This document shows, one piece after another, positions 55,803-64,000 of a stretch of 64,000 nt of DNA. Location: positions 558,001 to 622,000 of the forward strand of contig NZ_JADBDS010000001.1 in assembly GCF_014873705.1 (NCBI RefSeq), given 5' to 3'. Below the pieces are notes generated by a model, which did not search any database, was not told the DNA's origin, and saw only the letters and a list, made by a program, of their open reading frames with translations. The translations under genes and the position numbers were made by a program. This DNA comes from Mycobacterium sp. OAS707 (lineage in GTDB: Bacteria; Actinomycetota; Actinomycetes; Mycobacteriales; Mycobacteriaceae). Position 1 is the stretch's first letter; each line of letters begins with the position of its first letter.

Positions 55803-56615
55803 TTATTGCGACAGCGGGTTTTCCGGTGTCGCTTGGGTATCCGTCACTGGTGTTGCGGGTGCCGCCGCAGGAGCGCCACCGGCCGGCAGCTGTTCCCCGC
55901 GCATCGACGCCCGAATCTGTTCCAACCGGGAATGCCCGGCCATCTGAACGCTGGCCTGCTGCACCTCGAGCATGCGGCCCTGCACTGAGTTCTGCGCCAA
56001 CTCCGCTGAGCCCATGGCGTTTGCGTAGCGCCGCTCGATCTTGTCGCGCACCTCGTCCAGGCTGGGCGTCGTGCCCGGCGCGGCGATCTCGCTCATCGAC
56101 CGCAGTGACGCGCTGACCTGCTCCTGCATCTTGGCCTGCTCCAGCTGCGAGAGCAGCTTCGTGCGCTCGGCGATCTTCTGCTGCAACACCATCGCGTTCT
56201 GCTCGACGGCCTTCTTGGCCTGTCCGGCCGCCTGCAGCGCCTGATCGTGCAACGTCTTGAGGTCTTCGACGCTCTGCTCGGCCGTCACGAGTTGCGCGGC
56301 GAATGCCTCGGCGGCGTTGTTGTACTCGGTGGCCTTGGCGGCGTCACCTGCAGAGGTGGCCTGATCGGCCAGCGTGAGCGCCTGACGGACGTTCACCTGA
56401 AGCTTCTCGATGTCGGCCAACTGACGGTTGAGCCGCATCTCCAGCTGGCGTTGATTGCCGATGACCTGCGCCGCCTGCGTGGACAACGCTTGGTGCTGGC
56501 GCTGAGCCTCCTCGATGGCCTGCTGAATCTGCACCTTCGGGTCGGCGTACTCGTCGACCTTGGAGCTGAACAGCGCCATCAAGTACTTCCACGCCTTGAC
56601 GAACGGATTGGCCAT
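55803..56615 (-). CDS. pspA: Phage shock protein A (35-kDa antigen)
   Basis: A 270-residue coiled-coil protein that binds the membrane inner face and protects it under envelope stress. The N-terminal amphipathic helix ([18 protein letters not shown]) is followed by heptad-rich helices typical of PspA/Vipp1. The C-terminal end is Pro/Ala-rich. Equivalent to Rv2744c. It is 93 bases after clgR and before pspM, one operon. In M. tuberculosis it also binds ClgR and so controls the operon. Confidence 0.95.
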   Translation of the reverse strand: MANPFVKAWKYLMALFSSKVDEYADPKVQIQQAIEEAQRQHQALSTQAAQVIGNQRQLEMRLNRQLADIEKLQVNVRQALTLADQATSAGDAAKATEYNNAAEAFAAQLVTAEQSVEDLKTLHDQALQAAGQAKKAVEQNAMVLQQKIAERTKLLSQLEQAKMQEQVSASLRSMSEIAAPGTTPSLDEVRDKIERRYANAMGSAELAQNSVQGRMLEVQQASVQMAGHSRLEQIRASMRGEQLPAGGAPAAAPATPVTDTQATPENPLSQ

Positions 56616-56708
56616 CAGATCACTTCCGCCTTCGTGTCGTTGTGTGTGCTGTCTGCCAACTTATCGGTTCCGCGCAGATCGCTACACCCTGTGCGGCCGT
56701 TTTGCCGG

Positions 56709-57035
56709 TCAGGCCACAGCCATCGACACGACCTGCGGGATGACGACCTTCGTCGTGGCGTCGATATTGGCGGTTCCGGCGCGCGGGAGGGCCGCGAGCT
56801 CTTCGCGGGCCATCTCCTCGCCCGCGTCGGACAGCACCCGCGACAACGGGATGTCCAGAGCGCCACAGATGGCGCTGAGCAGTTCGCTCGACGCCTCCTT
56901 GCGGCCACGCTCCACTTCCGACAGGTAGCCCAGGCTGACCCGGGCGGTATCCGAGACTTCACGCAGGGTGCGGCCCTGGTCGGTGCGGGCACGACGAAGC
57001 ACGTCGCCGATCACCTCGCGCAGCAATGCCGTCAT
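56709..57035 (-). CDS. clgR: Transcriptional activator ClgR
   Basis: A 108-residue helix-turn-helix protein (XRE type, recognition region [27 protein letters not shown]) that activates clp protease genes and the psp operon. The C-terminus [12 protein letters not shown] is a hydrophobic end like that recognised by ClpP in other species. GGAGG is close to ATG 57035; the codon before it is also ATG. A SigE-like promoter lies upstream. Confidence 0.93.
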   Translation of the reverse strand: MTALLREVIGDVLRRARTDQGRTLREVSDTARVSLGYLSEVERGRKEASSELLSAICGALDIPLSRVLSDAGEEMAREELAALPRAGTANIDATTKVVIPQVVSMAVA

Positions 57036-57070
57036 CATGTCCTCCCTCACTGGGCGTTGATTATTACGGC

Positions 57071-57098
57071 AACGCTGCCCGGCACCGTGTTGGTTCCC
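57071..57098 (-). promoter_or_regulatory. SigE-type promoter of clgR-pspA-pspM
   Basis: On the minus strand GGGAAC (57098-57093) is followed after 18 bases by CGTT (57074-57071). These match the GGAAC/CGTT pair of SigE, which is known to start clgR transcription in M. tuberculosis. The -10 is about 36 bases before the ATG. Confidence 0.65.
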
Positions 57099-57110
57099 GG
57101 ACGGCTCAGA

Positions 57111-57599
57111 TCACTGAGATTCGACGAGCGAGCGCAGCCTCGCAATCGCCTCATTCACCGCGGCAACCCTTATTTCCCAGCGTGAACCCGACAGCGCCAG
57201 CTCGACGACCTCGGTGTCGACCGGCCCGGCCAGGCCGAGGAACACCGCGCCAACGGGATGGCCGCCGTGCGGCTCGGGGCCCGCCACCCCGGTCAGCCCG
57301 ACGCCCCAGGTGGCCACGCAGCGCTGCCTGGCTCCCACCGCCATCGCGCGCGCCGTCGGAGCCGCGACAGGCCCGACCGCGTCCAACAGCTGCGGCGCCA
57401 CCCCCGCCAACGCGATCTTGGTGTCCTCGATGTAGGTGATCAGGCCCCCGCGCAACACCACGCTGGCGCCCGCGACCCCCGCCAGGGTGGCGGCAAGCAG
57501 GCCCGCGGTCAGCGATTCGGCGGTCGCGACGCTCTGTCTGCGGCCGGTCAGGTCGGCGATCAGCGCGCGAGCGTCCTCAGTGACCAGCGGGTCGTCCAC
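57111..57599 (-). CDS. CinA-family nicotinamide-nucleotide amidohydrolase-like protein
   Basis: A 162-residue protein matching the C-terminal domain of CinA (deamidase of nicotinamide mononucleotide). Motifs are SVATAESLTAGLLAATLAGVAGAS, GGLITY and WGVGLTGVAGPEPHGGHPVGAVF. The N-terminal molybdopterin-binding-type part of full-length CinA is missing, as in many bacteria. It starts with GTG inside pgsA, overlapping by 23 bases. The role is NAD(P) salvage in the cytosol by homology. Confidence 0.87.
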   Translation of the reverse strand: MDDPLVTEDARALIADLTGRRQSVATAESLTAGLLAATLAGVAGASVVLRGGLITYIEDTKIALAGVAPQLLDAVGPVAAPTARAMAVGARQRCVATWGVGLTGVAGPEPHGGHPVGAVFLGLAGPVDTEVVELALSGSRWEIRVAAVNEAIARLRSLVESQ

Positions 57600-58173
57600 G
57601 CGAATCCTTGACCGCCGACACGACGTAGTCCGCGCCCGTGAGCACCGTGAGCGCCACTGCGGCCCACATCACCACCCATGCGCCGGTCAGCCAGGGCCCG
57701 GAGAGCGGAAGCACGAACAGACCGATGGCGACGCCCTGGACGAGCGTTTTCAGCTTGCCGCCGCGGCTGGCCGGAATGACGCCGTGGCGCAGCACCGCGA
57801 ATCGCAGGGCGGTGATGCCGATCTCACGGACCATGATCACCGCGGTCACCCACCACGGCACGTCGCCGAGCATCGACAGCCCGATCAGCGCCGCTCCGAT
57901 GAGCGCCTTGTCGGCGATCGGGTCGGCCAGCTTGCCGAACTCTGTCACCATCCCGTAGCTGCGGGCCAGCGCGCCGTCTAATCGGTCGGTGATCACCGCG
58001 ACCGCGAAGACGATGAATGCGGCTATCCGCCAAAATGTTTCATGCCCGTCGCCGACGAACAACAAGACAAGGAAGACGGGGACCAAAGCCATTCGCACGC
58101 CGGTGAGCATGTTGGCGATGTTCGCAACACGGGCGCGCGGAACCACCGGATCGATATCTGGCTGGCCCGACAC
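57577..58173 (-). CDS. pgsA: CDP-alcohol phosphatidyltransferase (PgsA type)
   Basis: A 198-residue integral membrane enzyme with about six helices. The active-site motif D-x2-DG-x2-AR-x8-G-x3-D-x3-D is complete in DRLDGALARSYGMVTEFGKLADPIAD. It makes phosphatidylglycerol phosphate from CDP-diacylglycerol and glycerol-3-phosphate. Its start is GTG 58173, equal to Rv2746c (pgsA3). It is divergent from argA by 42 bases and co-transcribed with the CinA-like gene. Confidence 0.92.
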   Translation of the reverse strand: MSGQPDIDPVVPRARVANIANMLTGVRMALVPVFLVLLFVGDGHETFWRIAAFIVFAVAVITDRLDGALARSYGMVTEFGKLADPIADKALIGAALIGLSMLGDVPWWVTAVIMVREIGITALRFAVLRHGVIPASRGGKLKTLVQGVAIGLFVLPLSGPWLTGAWVVMWAAVALTVLTGADYVVSAVKDSRGRPAGH

Positions 58174-58215
58174 CGCAACAGAATATCGGTTGCCGCGACA
58201 GTTACCCTCGCACGT

Positions 58216-58725
58216 GTGACTGGAGCGCCTGCGCGGGTTGTCGTCCGGCGTGCCCGCACGTCCGACGTCCCGGCCATGAAAGCACTCGTCGACATCTACT
58301 CCGGCAAGATCTTGCTCGAGAAAAACCTCGTGACGCTCTACGAAGCGGTCCAGGAATTCTGGATCGCCGAACTCGACGGCGAACTGATCGGCTGCGGCGC
58401 GCTGCACGTGTTGTGGTCGGACCTCGGCGAGATCCGCACCATCGCGGTGCACCCGAAGGTGCGGGGCCAAGGCGTCGGCCACGCGATTGTCGACCGACTA
58501 CTGGACGTCGCCAGGGAACTCCATCTGTCGCGGATCTTCGTGCTCACCTTCGAGGTCGAATTCTTCTCCCGGCACGGCTTCGAGGAGATCGAGGGCACGC
58601 CGGTCACCGCGGAGGTCTATGAGGAGATGTGCCGCTCCTACGACACCGGCGTGGCAGAGTTCCTCGACCTGTCCTATGTGAAGCCCAACATCCTCGGAAA
58701 TACCCGAATGCTGTTGACGCTCTGA
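58216..58725 (+). CDS. argA: Amino-acid N-acetyltransferase ArgA (GNAT)
   Basis: A 169-residue GNAT enzyme making N-acetylglutamate for arginine synthesis. The acetyl-CoA loop is VRGQGVGHAIVDRLL, preceded by GEIRTIAVHP. It is equivalent to Rv2747, where ArgA uses glutamine or glutamate. The start is GTG 58216 (VTGAPARVVVRRA). The C-terminal PNILGNTRMLLTL is conserved in the mycobacterial proteins. Confidence 0.93.
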   Translation: MTGAPARVVVRRARTSDVPAMKALVDIYSGKILLEKNLVTLYEAVQEFWIAELDGELIGCGALHVLWSDLGEIRTIAVHPKVRGQGVGHAIVDRLLDVARELHLSRIFVLTFEVEFFSRHGFEEIEGTPVTAEVYEEMCRSYDTGVAEFLDLSYVKPNILGNTRMLLTL

Positions 58726-58742
58726 GGCGTACCGTTTCAGGT

Positions 58743-58991
58743 GTGCGGCGTCGAATAGCGTTCTGTGTCGCGGCGGCCTCGATGGCTGCGGCGGGGTTGC
58801 TCGCGTCCGCACCCGCACAGGCCGGCCCACCGCAATGCGGCGACGGCCCGATCGTCATGGCCGGCTGCACGGGGCCTGGCGACTGCACCGCGGTGATCGA
58901 CAATCAATGCGTCGGGGTCCAGCCGCCGCTGCTCCCGCCGCCGCCGGACGTCAGGGTCGGCCTCGAAGGCGGCATCGGCGTCGGGGCTTAG
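58743..58991 (+). CDS. Small secreted Cys-rich protein
   Basis: An 82-residue protein with a clear signal peptide (RRRIAFCVAAASMAAAGLLASAPAQA), then a mature part of about 50 residues with four Cys, in QCGDGP, AGCTGPGDC and NQCVGV, likely two disulfides. It ends in a Pro-rich part. The start is GTG 58743, which is directly before the basic end of the signal. It overlaps the ftsK stop by 4 bases. Function unknown. Confidence 0.7.
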   Translation: MRRRIAFCVAAASMAAAGLLASAPAQAGPPQCGDGPIVMAGCTGPGDCTAVIDNQCVGVQPPLLPPPPDVRVGLEGGIGVGA

Positions 58992-61462
58992 TCGCCGTCT
59001 TCGTCGTCGTCCCCGCCGTTGGCATCCGAGCCGCCACGGATCAACGCCAGCGTCCCGGCCAGTTCGTCGGGCTTGACCAACACCTCGCGTGCCTTGGAGC
59101 CTTCACTGGGGCCGACGATGTTGCGGGTCTCCATCAGGTCCATCAGCCTGCCCGCCTTGGCGAAGCCCACCCGCAGCTTGCGCTGCAGCATCGACGTCGA
59201 GCCGAACTGGCTGGACACCACCAACTCCACGGCCTGCAGGAACACGTCCATGTCGTCGCCGATATCGGGGTCGACGTCGGTGCGCTCGCTGTTGGGCTTG
59301 GCCTTGGTGACGCCCTCGGTGTACTCGGGCTCGGCCTGGTCCTTGCACGCCTGCACGACGTGGTGGATCTCGTCGTCGGTGATGTAGGCGCCCTGCAGTC
59401 GCAGCGGCTTGTTCGCGCCCATCGGCAGGAACAGCCCGTCGCCCATGCCGATCAGCTTCTCGGCGCCCTGCTGATCGAGGATGACGCGGCTGTCGGTCAG
59501 CGACGACGTCGCGAACGCCAACCGGGACGGCACGTTCGTCTTGATCAGACCCGTGACGACATCGACCGACGGTCGCTGCGTGGCCAGCACCAGATGGATG
59601 CCCGCGGCGCGCGCCTTCTGCGTGATCCGCACGATGGCGTCCTCGACGTCGCGGGGCGCGGTCATCATCAGGTCGGCCAACTCGTCGACGATCGCGACGA
59701 TGTAGGGATACGGCCGGTATTCGCGCTGACTGCCCAGCGGCGCGGTGATCTCACCGGAGCGCACCTTCTTGTTGAAGTCGTCGATGTGACGCACGCGCGA
59801 CGCCTGCATGTCCTGGTAGCGCTGCTCCATCTCCTCGACGAGCCACGCCAACGCCGCCGCGGCCTTCTTCGGCTGCGTGATGATCGGCGTGATCAGGTGC
59901 GGAATGCCTTCGTACGGCGTGAGTTCCACCATCTTCGGGTCGATCAGGATCATCCTGACCTCTTCAGGCGTCGCCCGCGCCAGCAGTGAGATCAGCATCG
60001 AGTTGACGAAACTGGACTTGCCCGAACCCGTCGAGCCGGCCACCAGCAGGTGCGGCATCTTCGCAAGGTTGGCCGAAATGTACTCGCCCTCAATGTCCTT
60101 GCCGAGGCCGATCACCAGTGGGTGGTGATCGCCACGGGTGGCCGGGTCGGTGAGCACATCGGCCAGTCGCACCATTTCGCGGTCGACATTGGGGACCTCG
60201 ATGCCCACTGCGGACTTTCCCGGGATCGGCGCCAGCATACGCACGCTCTCGGTCGCCACCGCATAGGCGATATTGCGTTGCAGCGCAGTGATTTTCTCGA
60301 CCTTGACGCCGGGGCCGAGTTCGACCTCGTAACGGGTGACGGTCGGTCCGCGGGTGCAGCCGGTGACCGCTGCGTTGACCTTGAACTGATTGAGCACCTC
60401 GGTGATGGCCTCGATCATCCGGTCGTTGCCCGCACTGCGTCGCAACGGCGGATCGCCTGCGATCAATAGATCCAGCGACGGCAGCGTGTACGGGCCGTCG
60501 ACCACCCGGTCCACCACGATCGCCTGCTTCTTGGCGGGCTTCTTCTTGCGGGTCTTGACCGTCGGCTCCGGAACCGTTGGCGCCTCGTCGTCGATCGGAT
60601 AGTTCTCCATCGGCGTGCCGCCCGGCCACGGCTGCGCCTCGTCCTCCTTGTACGACGCCGGGTCGTCGTAGTAGCCGTCCGAGAAGTCTTCGGGCTCTTC
60701 GTCGTACGGCCCCTCGTCGTAGTCCTCGTCATAGACCTCACCGCGGAATGCGCGCGCAGAGAACATCCGCTGCAGTGTCGCGGGCACTTCGCGGATGGTC
60801 GTGCCGGTCACGAGCAGCACTCCGAACAGCGCACCGATGAACAGCAGTGGCGCGGCAATCCAGGCGGTGAGCCCATCGGACAGCGGGCCGCCGATGGCGA
60901 ACCCGAGGAACCCTGCGGCGTGTTGACGCTCGGCCGGGCCCATCGGCGAACCCGCCCACAGGTGCCACAGTCCGAGGAAGGGCAGCGTGATCATCGTCGC
61001 GCCGAGGATGAGTCGCGGCCGCGCGTCGGGGTCGGGCTCGGTACGCATCAACACGACGGCGATCCCGCCGAGCACGATCGGGACCAGGACGACTGCCGAC
61101 CCGATCATCGTCCGCAGGACGCTGTCGATCCATCCGCCGACGGGACGGGCGGCGTCGAACCACGAACTGGCGGCGATCACCACGGCGATGCCCAGCAGCG
61201 CGAGCGCGATGCCGTCGCGGCGATGGCCGGGCTCGAGGTCACGGGCGCGGCCGACGGACCGGGCGGTCGAACCGGCTCCCTTCGCCAGCATCAACCAGCC
61301 GGCGCGAACCCCGCGGCCGACCGTGGCGCCCGCCGACGAAACGGCGGACGGGCTGCGCCGCGGTGCTGGCTTGCGACGGGCTGCCGGGCGGGCCCCACCC
61401 CGCGAGCCGGCCTTTGACCTGCTCGAACGGGCACCGGAGCGGGCGGCGGTCTTACTTGGCAT
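58988..61462 (-). CDS. ftsK: DNA translocase FtsK
   Basis: An 824-residue septal DNA pump for chromosome segregation. An Arg/Lys/Ala-rich N-terminus precedes four membrane helices (about residues 85-260), then an acidic Asp/Glu/Tyr-rich linker (about 270-330). The motor has GSTGSGKSS (Walker A) and VAIVDELADLM (Walker B). The C-terminal gamma winged helix (STSMLQRKLRVGFAKAGRLMDLM) reads KOPS sites. The start is MPSKTAARSG at 61462. Equals Rv2748c. Confidence 0.96.
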   Translation of the reverse strand: MPSKTAARSGARSSRSKAGSRGGARPAARRKPAPRRSPSAVSSAGATVGRGVRAGWLMLAKGAGSTARSVGRARDLEPGHRRDGIALALLGIAVVIAASSWFDAARPVGGWIDSVLRTMIGSAVVLVPIVLGGIAVVLMRTEPDPDARPRLILGATMITLPFLGLWHLWAGSPMGPAERQHAAGFLGFAIGGPLSDGLTAWIAAPLLFIGALFGVLLVTGTTIREVPATLQRMFSARAFRGEVYDEDYDEGPYDEEPEDFSDGYYDDPASYKEDEAQPWPGGTPMENYPIDDEAPTVPEPTVKTRKKKPAKKQAIVVDRVVDGPYTLPSLDLLIAGDPPLRRSAGNDRMIEAITEVLNQFKVNAAVTGCTRGPTVTRYEVELGPGVKVEKITALQRNIAYAVATESVRMLAPIPGKSAVGIEVPNVDREMVRLADVLTDPATRGDHHPLVIGLGKDIEGEYISANLAKMPHLLVAGSTGSGKSSFVNSMLISLLARATPEEVRMILIDPKMVELTPYEGIPHLITPIITQPKKAAAALAWLVEEMEQRYQDMQASRVRHIDDFNKKVRSGEITAPLGSQREYRPYPYIVAIVDELADLMMTAPRDVEDAIVRITQKARAAGIHLVLATQRPSVDVVTGLIKTNVPSRLAFATSSLTDSRVILDQQGAEKLIGMGDGLFLPMGANKPLRLQGAYITDDEIHHVVQACKDQAEPEYTEGVTKAKPNSERTDVDPDIGDDMDVFLQAVELVVSSQFGSTSMLQRKLRVGFAKAGRLMDLMETRNIVGPSEGSKAREVLVKPDELAGTLALIRGGSDANGGDDDEDGD

Positions 61463-61560
61463 GCCTCCCAGCCTAGTCGCAGCGGCCCCATATTCACCAT
61501 CTGCCACACGGGTCACAGAAACGTATCAATTGGGCGGCTGTGAGGCCCTACGGTGCCGAG

Positions 61561-62013
61561 ATGACCACAACAGAGCCGGCAACGGCCCTTCCCACGTCAA
61601 GCAAGGTGCTGTGCGCTGTCTACGCCGTCATCGCGGCGGTGGCCCTGATCGCCACGTGGAGTCAGAACGCCGCTTATTTCGACGACCCGGGAGGCTTCCT
61701 GCTCGACTTCCTCAACGACTCGAAGGTCACGCCCGCGTCGCGGTCATTGTCGGCCGACATTGTGCTGTTCTTCCTTTCTGCCGGGATTCTGATGGTGATC
61801 GAGGCACGCAAGCACGGGGTGAAGTACGTGTGGGCCTACATCGCCGGCGGTTTTGCCATCGCAATCAGCGTGACGTTCCCCCTGTTCCTGATCGCCAGAG
61901 AACTTCGCGTCGGGAGGTCCCAAACCACTCGGTTGGGCGCTGTCGACCTCGTGCTGCTCGCGCTGCTCGCGGTCGTCGCGGTTGGCTCGACCATCTGGGT
62001 CGACATGGGCTGA
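61561..62013 (+). CDS. DUF2834 membrane protein
   Basis: A 150-residue protein with four helices (about 22-40, 64-84, 88-110 and 125-147). The family motif around SADIVLFFLSAGILMVIEARKHGVKY and ISVTFPLFLIARE is clear. Function unknown. The start at 61561 (MTTTEP) is preferred over ATG 61540, which is only just downstream of the divergent ftsK start. Confidence 0.78.
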   Translation: MTTTEPATALPTSSKVLCAVYAVIAAVALIATWSQNAAYFDDPGGFLLDFLNDSKVTPASRSLSADIVLFFLSAGILMVIEARKHGVKYVWAYIAGGFAIAISVTFPLFLIARELRVGRSQTTRLGAVDLVLLALLAVVAVGSTIWVDMG

Positions 62014-62082
62014 CCGAGACGGAAACCCGCTAGGTAGGCTAGGCAACCGTCCAGCACGTACTCAGCGAGGAGTCCCCTGCCC

Positions 62083-62397
62083 ATGCCCATCACTGTCGTC
62101 GCCACCATGAAAGCCAAGCCCGAGTCGGTGGACGCGGTCCGCGACGCATGCAAGCAGGCCATCGAAGCGGTGCACTCCGAGCCCGGCTGCGACCTCTACT
62201 CGCTGCACGAGGCCGACGGCACCTTCGTTTTCGTCGAACAGTGGGCCGACGCGGACGCGCTGAAGACCCACAGCACCGCGCCCGCGGTCGGCGCACTTTT
62301 CGGGACGGTCGGCGAACTGCTCGACGGCGCACCGGACATCAAGATGCTGCAACCCGTCGTTGCCGGTGATCCCGCCAAGGGCCAGCTGCGTCCCTAA
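62083..62397 (+). CDS. Antibiotic biosynthesis monooxygenase (ABM)-domain protein
   Basis: A 104-residue ferredoxin-like fold protein equivalent to Rv2749. Motifs are [39 protein letters not shown] domains include cofactor-free quinol monooxygenases and heme-degrading proteins. A GCGAGGAG site precedes the ATG. Its TAA overlaps the ATG of the SDR gene, so the two are coupled. Confidence 0.85.
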   Translation: MPITVVATMKAKPESVDAVRDACKQAIEAVHSEPGCDLYSLHEADGTFVFVEQWADADALKTHSTAPAVGALFGTVGELLDGAPDIKMLQPVVAGDPAKGQLRP

Positions 62398-63215
62398 TGG
62401 CTTCTCTCGCAGGCAAAGTCGCGTTCATCACCGGCGCTGCCCGCGGTCAAGGCCGTGCCGAGGCGGTCCGGTTGGCTGCTGACGGCGCCGACATCATCGC
62501 CGTCGACATCTGCGACCAGATCGCTTCGGTGCCCTATCCGATGGCCACTGCCGACGACCTGGCCGCCACGGTCAAGCTCGTCGAGGACACCGGCGCGCGA
62601 ATCATCGCGCGGGAGGCCGATGTTCGCGACCAGGCGTCGTTGGCCTCTGCGTTGCAGGCCGGGATAAACGAGTTGGGCCGACTCGACATCGTGGTCGCCA
62701 ACGCCGGAATCGCGCCGATGGAGTCTGGCGCGGAAGGCTGGCGAGACGTCATCGACGTCAACCTCACCGGCGTGCACAACACGGTCGAGGCAGCGATGCC
62801 GCGCATGGTCGAGCAGGGTGAGGGCGGATCGATCGTGCTGATCAGTTCCGCTGCGGGGCTGGTCGGGATCGGCGGTGGCGACCCGGGATCGCTTGGCTAC
62901 ACGGCAGCCAAGCACGGCGTGGTGGGACTCATGCGCGCCTATGCCAATCACCTTGCGCCGCACAGTATCCGCGTGAATTCGATTCACCCCAGCGGTGTTC
63001 TGACGCCGATGATCGACAACGATCACACCCGCCAGTGGCTGTCCAACATGCTCGCCCAGTCGAAGCAGCCACCGGACATGGGCAACGCGATGCCGGTGCA
63101 GGTGCTCGATCCGGAGGACATCGCGGCCGCGGTGGCGTGGCTTGTCTCTGACGAGGCCCGCTACATCACCGGTGTCACGTTGCCCGTCGACGCAGGTTAC
63201 GCCAACAAACGCTGA
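62397..63215 (+). CDS. Mycofactocin-type short-chain dehydrogenase (Rv2750 type)
   Basis: A 272-residue SDR. The cofactor loop is [16 protein letters not shown], the catalytic Tyr-Lys is YTAAKHG with Ser in ISSAAGL, and an insertion after the second strand ([22 protein letters not shown]) marks the subgroup with tightly bound NAD that uses mycofactocin as electron acceptor. The substrate is unknown, probably an alcohol. Equals Rv2750. It overlaps the ABM gene by one base. Confidence 0.87.
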   Translation: MASLAGKVAFITGAARGQGRAEAVRLAADGADIIAVDICDQIASVPYPMATADDLAATVKLVEDTGARIIAREADVRDQASLASALQAGINELGRLDIVVANAGIAPMESGAEGWRDVIDVNLTGVHNTVEAAMPRMVEQGEGGSIVLISSAAGLVGIGGGDPGSLGYTAAKHGVVGLMRAYANHLAPHSIRVNSIHPSGVLTPMIDNDHTRQWLSNMLAQSKQPPDMGNAMPVQVLDPEDIAAAVAWLVSDEARYITGVTLPVDAGYANKR

Positions 63216-63217
63216 CC

Positions 63218-64000
63218 ATGGCGCGAAATCCCGCTGCGCAGACCGCCTTCGGCCCGATGGTGCAGGTGGCCATCGAGCAGTACGAACCCGCCGCGCGCCG
63301 TCTGGTCACCGACGACCTTGCCCTGTCCTTCCTGCCAACCGGCCAACGCGCGTTGGTCCGCGCGATGCGGTGGCCGCTGTTGCGTGGGATGACGATATCG
63401 GCGGGCGAGCGGGCAGTGCCAGGGTCGTGGGCGCTGATCGCGTGCCGCAAGCGGTTCATCGACGACAAGCTCGGCGAGGCGCTCGCGAGCATCGATGCCG
63501 TCGTCGATCTGGGCGCCGGCATGGACACCAGGGCTTACCGGCTAGCGCGACAGTCCGACGTCCCCGTCTTCGAGGTCGACCTGCCGATCAACATCGAGCG
63601 CAAGAAGTCCACCGTACAGCGAGCGATTGGCGCGGTTCCCGCGTCAGTTCACTTGGTGCCGTTGGATTTTGAGCGTGACGACCTGATGAAGACGCTGAGC
63701 GCGCGGGGCTACCGTGAAGACGCGCGCACGTTTTTCATCTGGGAGGGTGTGACGCAGTATCTGACGGAGGACGCGGCGCGGGCCACACTGGATGCGCTTC
63801 GAGCCGCACCTGCGGGAAGCCGGCTGGCGTTCACCTATGTGCGCAGGGATTTCATCGAGGGTACGAACCTGTACGACGCCGCGATCCTCTACAAGAAGTT
63901 CCGGCAACGCCGGCAGGTGTGGCGCTTCGGATTGGATCCCGACGAGGTTTCGGGGTTGCTGGCCGAATACGGGTGGCACCTCCTCGAGCAGGCCGGGCCG
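63218..64000 (+). CDS. SAM-dependent methyltransferase (Rv2751 type), 3' partial
   Basis: The frame is open from ATG 63218 to the end of the window (261 residues) with no stop, so it is cut. The SAM-binding region is VVDLGAGMDTRAYRLA, and TFFIWEGVTQYLTEDA is the family's conserved later motif, typical of the mycobacterial TIGR00027/LCM-like methyltransferases. It is equivalent to Rv2751. It starts two bases after the SDR stop and is part of the same run. The substrate is not known. Confidence 0.85.
   Translation, partial: MARNPAAQTAFGPMVQVAIEQYEPAARRLVTDDLALSFLPTGQRALVRAMRWPLLRGMTISAGERAVPGSWALIACRKRFIDDKLGEALASIDAVVDLGAGMDTRAYRLARQSDVPVFEVDLPINIERKKSTVQRAIGAVPASVHLVPLDFERDDLMKTLSARGYREDARTFFIWEGVTQYLTEDAARATLDALRAAPAGSRLAFTYVRRDFIEGTNLYDAAILYKKFRQRRQVWRFGLDPDEVSGLLAEYGWHLLEQAGP

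Overview
The window is high-GC actinobacterial DNA from a mycobacterium, most likely a fast-growing Mycolicibacterium-type species. Gene content and order match the region around Rv2707 to Rv2751 of Mycobacterium tuberculosis: a BrkB-like protein, sigB, ideR, sthA, a PAC2 protein, a hydrolase, phzF, nrdR, chiZ, lexA, an LGFP protein, fadE20, hflX, dapF, miaA, miaB, recX, recA, ephG, pspM, pspA, clgR, pgsA, argA and ftsK. recA has no intein. The synteny statements come from knowledge of that genome, not from a search.

Layout. 1-9741: a BrkB-like membrane protein (cut at the left edge), two small DUF genes, sigB with a SigE/SigH-type promoter and a strong terminator, ideR, a DUF4192 protein, sthA, a secreted serine protease, and a PAC2 / hydrolase / PhzF run. 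9752-11758: nrdR, then the divergent SOS pair chiZ/lexA. 11755-19104: an LGFP cell-wall protein, fadE20, a bisC-type molybdoenzyme with a small partner, a CsbD stress protein and an orphan GvpL/GvpF protein. 19315-24918: a minus-strand run of amidase, hflX, dapF, miaA and a dioxygenase-like gene. 24935-34455: a DMT transporter, a DUF349 protein, miaB and a membrane partner, a gluABCD-type amino-acid ABC transporter, and recX-recA with its two damage-responsive promoter elements.

35644-51017 holds the most distinctive accessory module: a complete group 1h-type (Hhy, high-affinity) [NiFe]-hydrogenase island placed between recA and the DUF3046 gene, which are neighbours in M. tuberculosis. It runs on one strand: hypA, hypB, hhyS, hhyL, a NifU/Rieske-like protein, three uncharacterised proteins, a 39-residue membrane microprotein, a maturation protease, hypC, hypF, a DUF6390 protein, a protein with a HypC-like tail, a sugar-isomerase (SIS) protein, hypE, a second hypC and hypD. 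Most junctions overlap by 1-4 bases, so this is probably one transcription and assembly unit. The hyp genes build the Ni-Fe(CN)2CO centre, the protease trims the HhyL tail, HhyS/HhyL oxidise H2, and the NifU/Rieske-like protein is the best candidate to pass electrons on. The DUF genes, the microprotein and the two SIS-type genes have no clear job and are the best place to look for new biology.

51027-64000: an XRE regulator facing an extra methionine aminopeptidase across two palindromic operators, then the conserved block of DUF3046, glycosyltransferase, ephG, DUF5313, pspM-pspA-clgR (with a SigE-like promoter), cinA-like, pgsA, argA, a small secreted protein, ftsK, DUF2834, an ABM monooxygenase, a mycofactocin-type SDR and a methyltransferase cut at the right edge. 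I saw no rRNA, tRNA, CRISPR array, insertion sequence or phage gene, and no gene-free stretch longer than about 210 bases.
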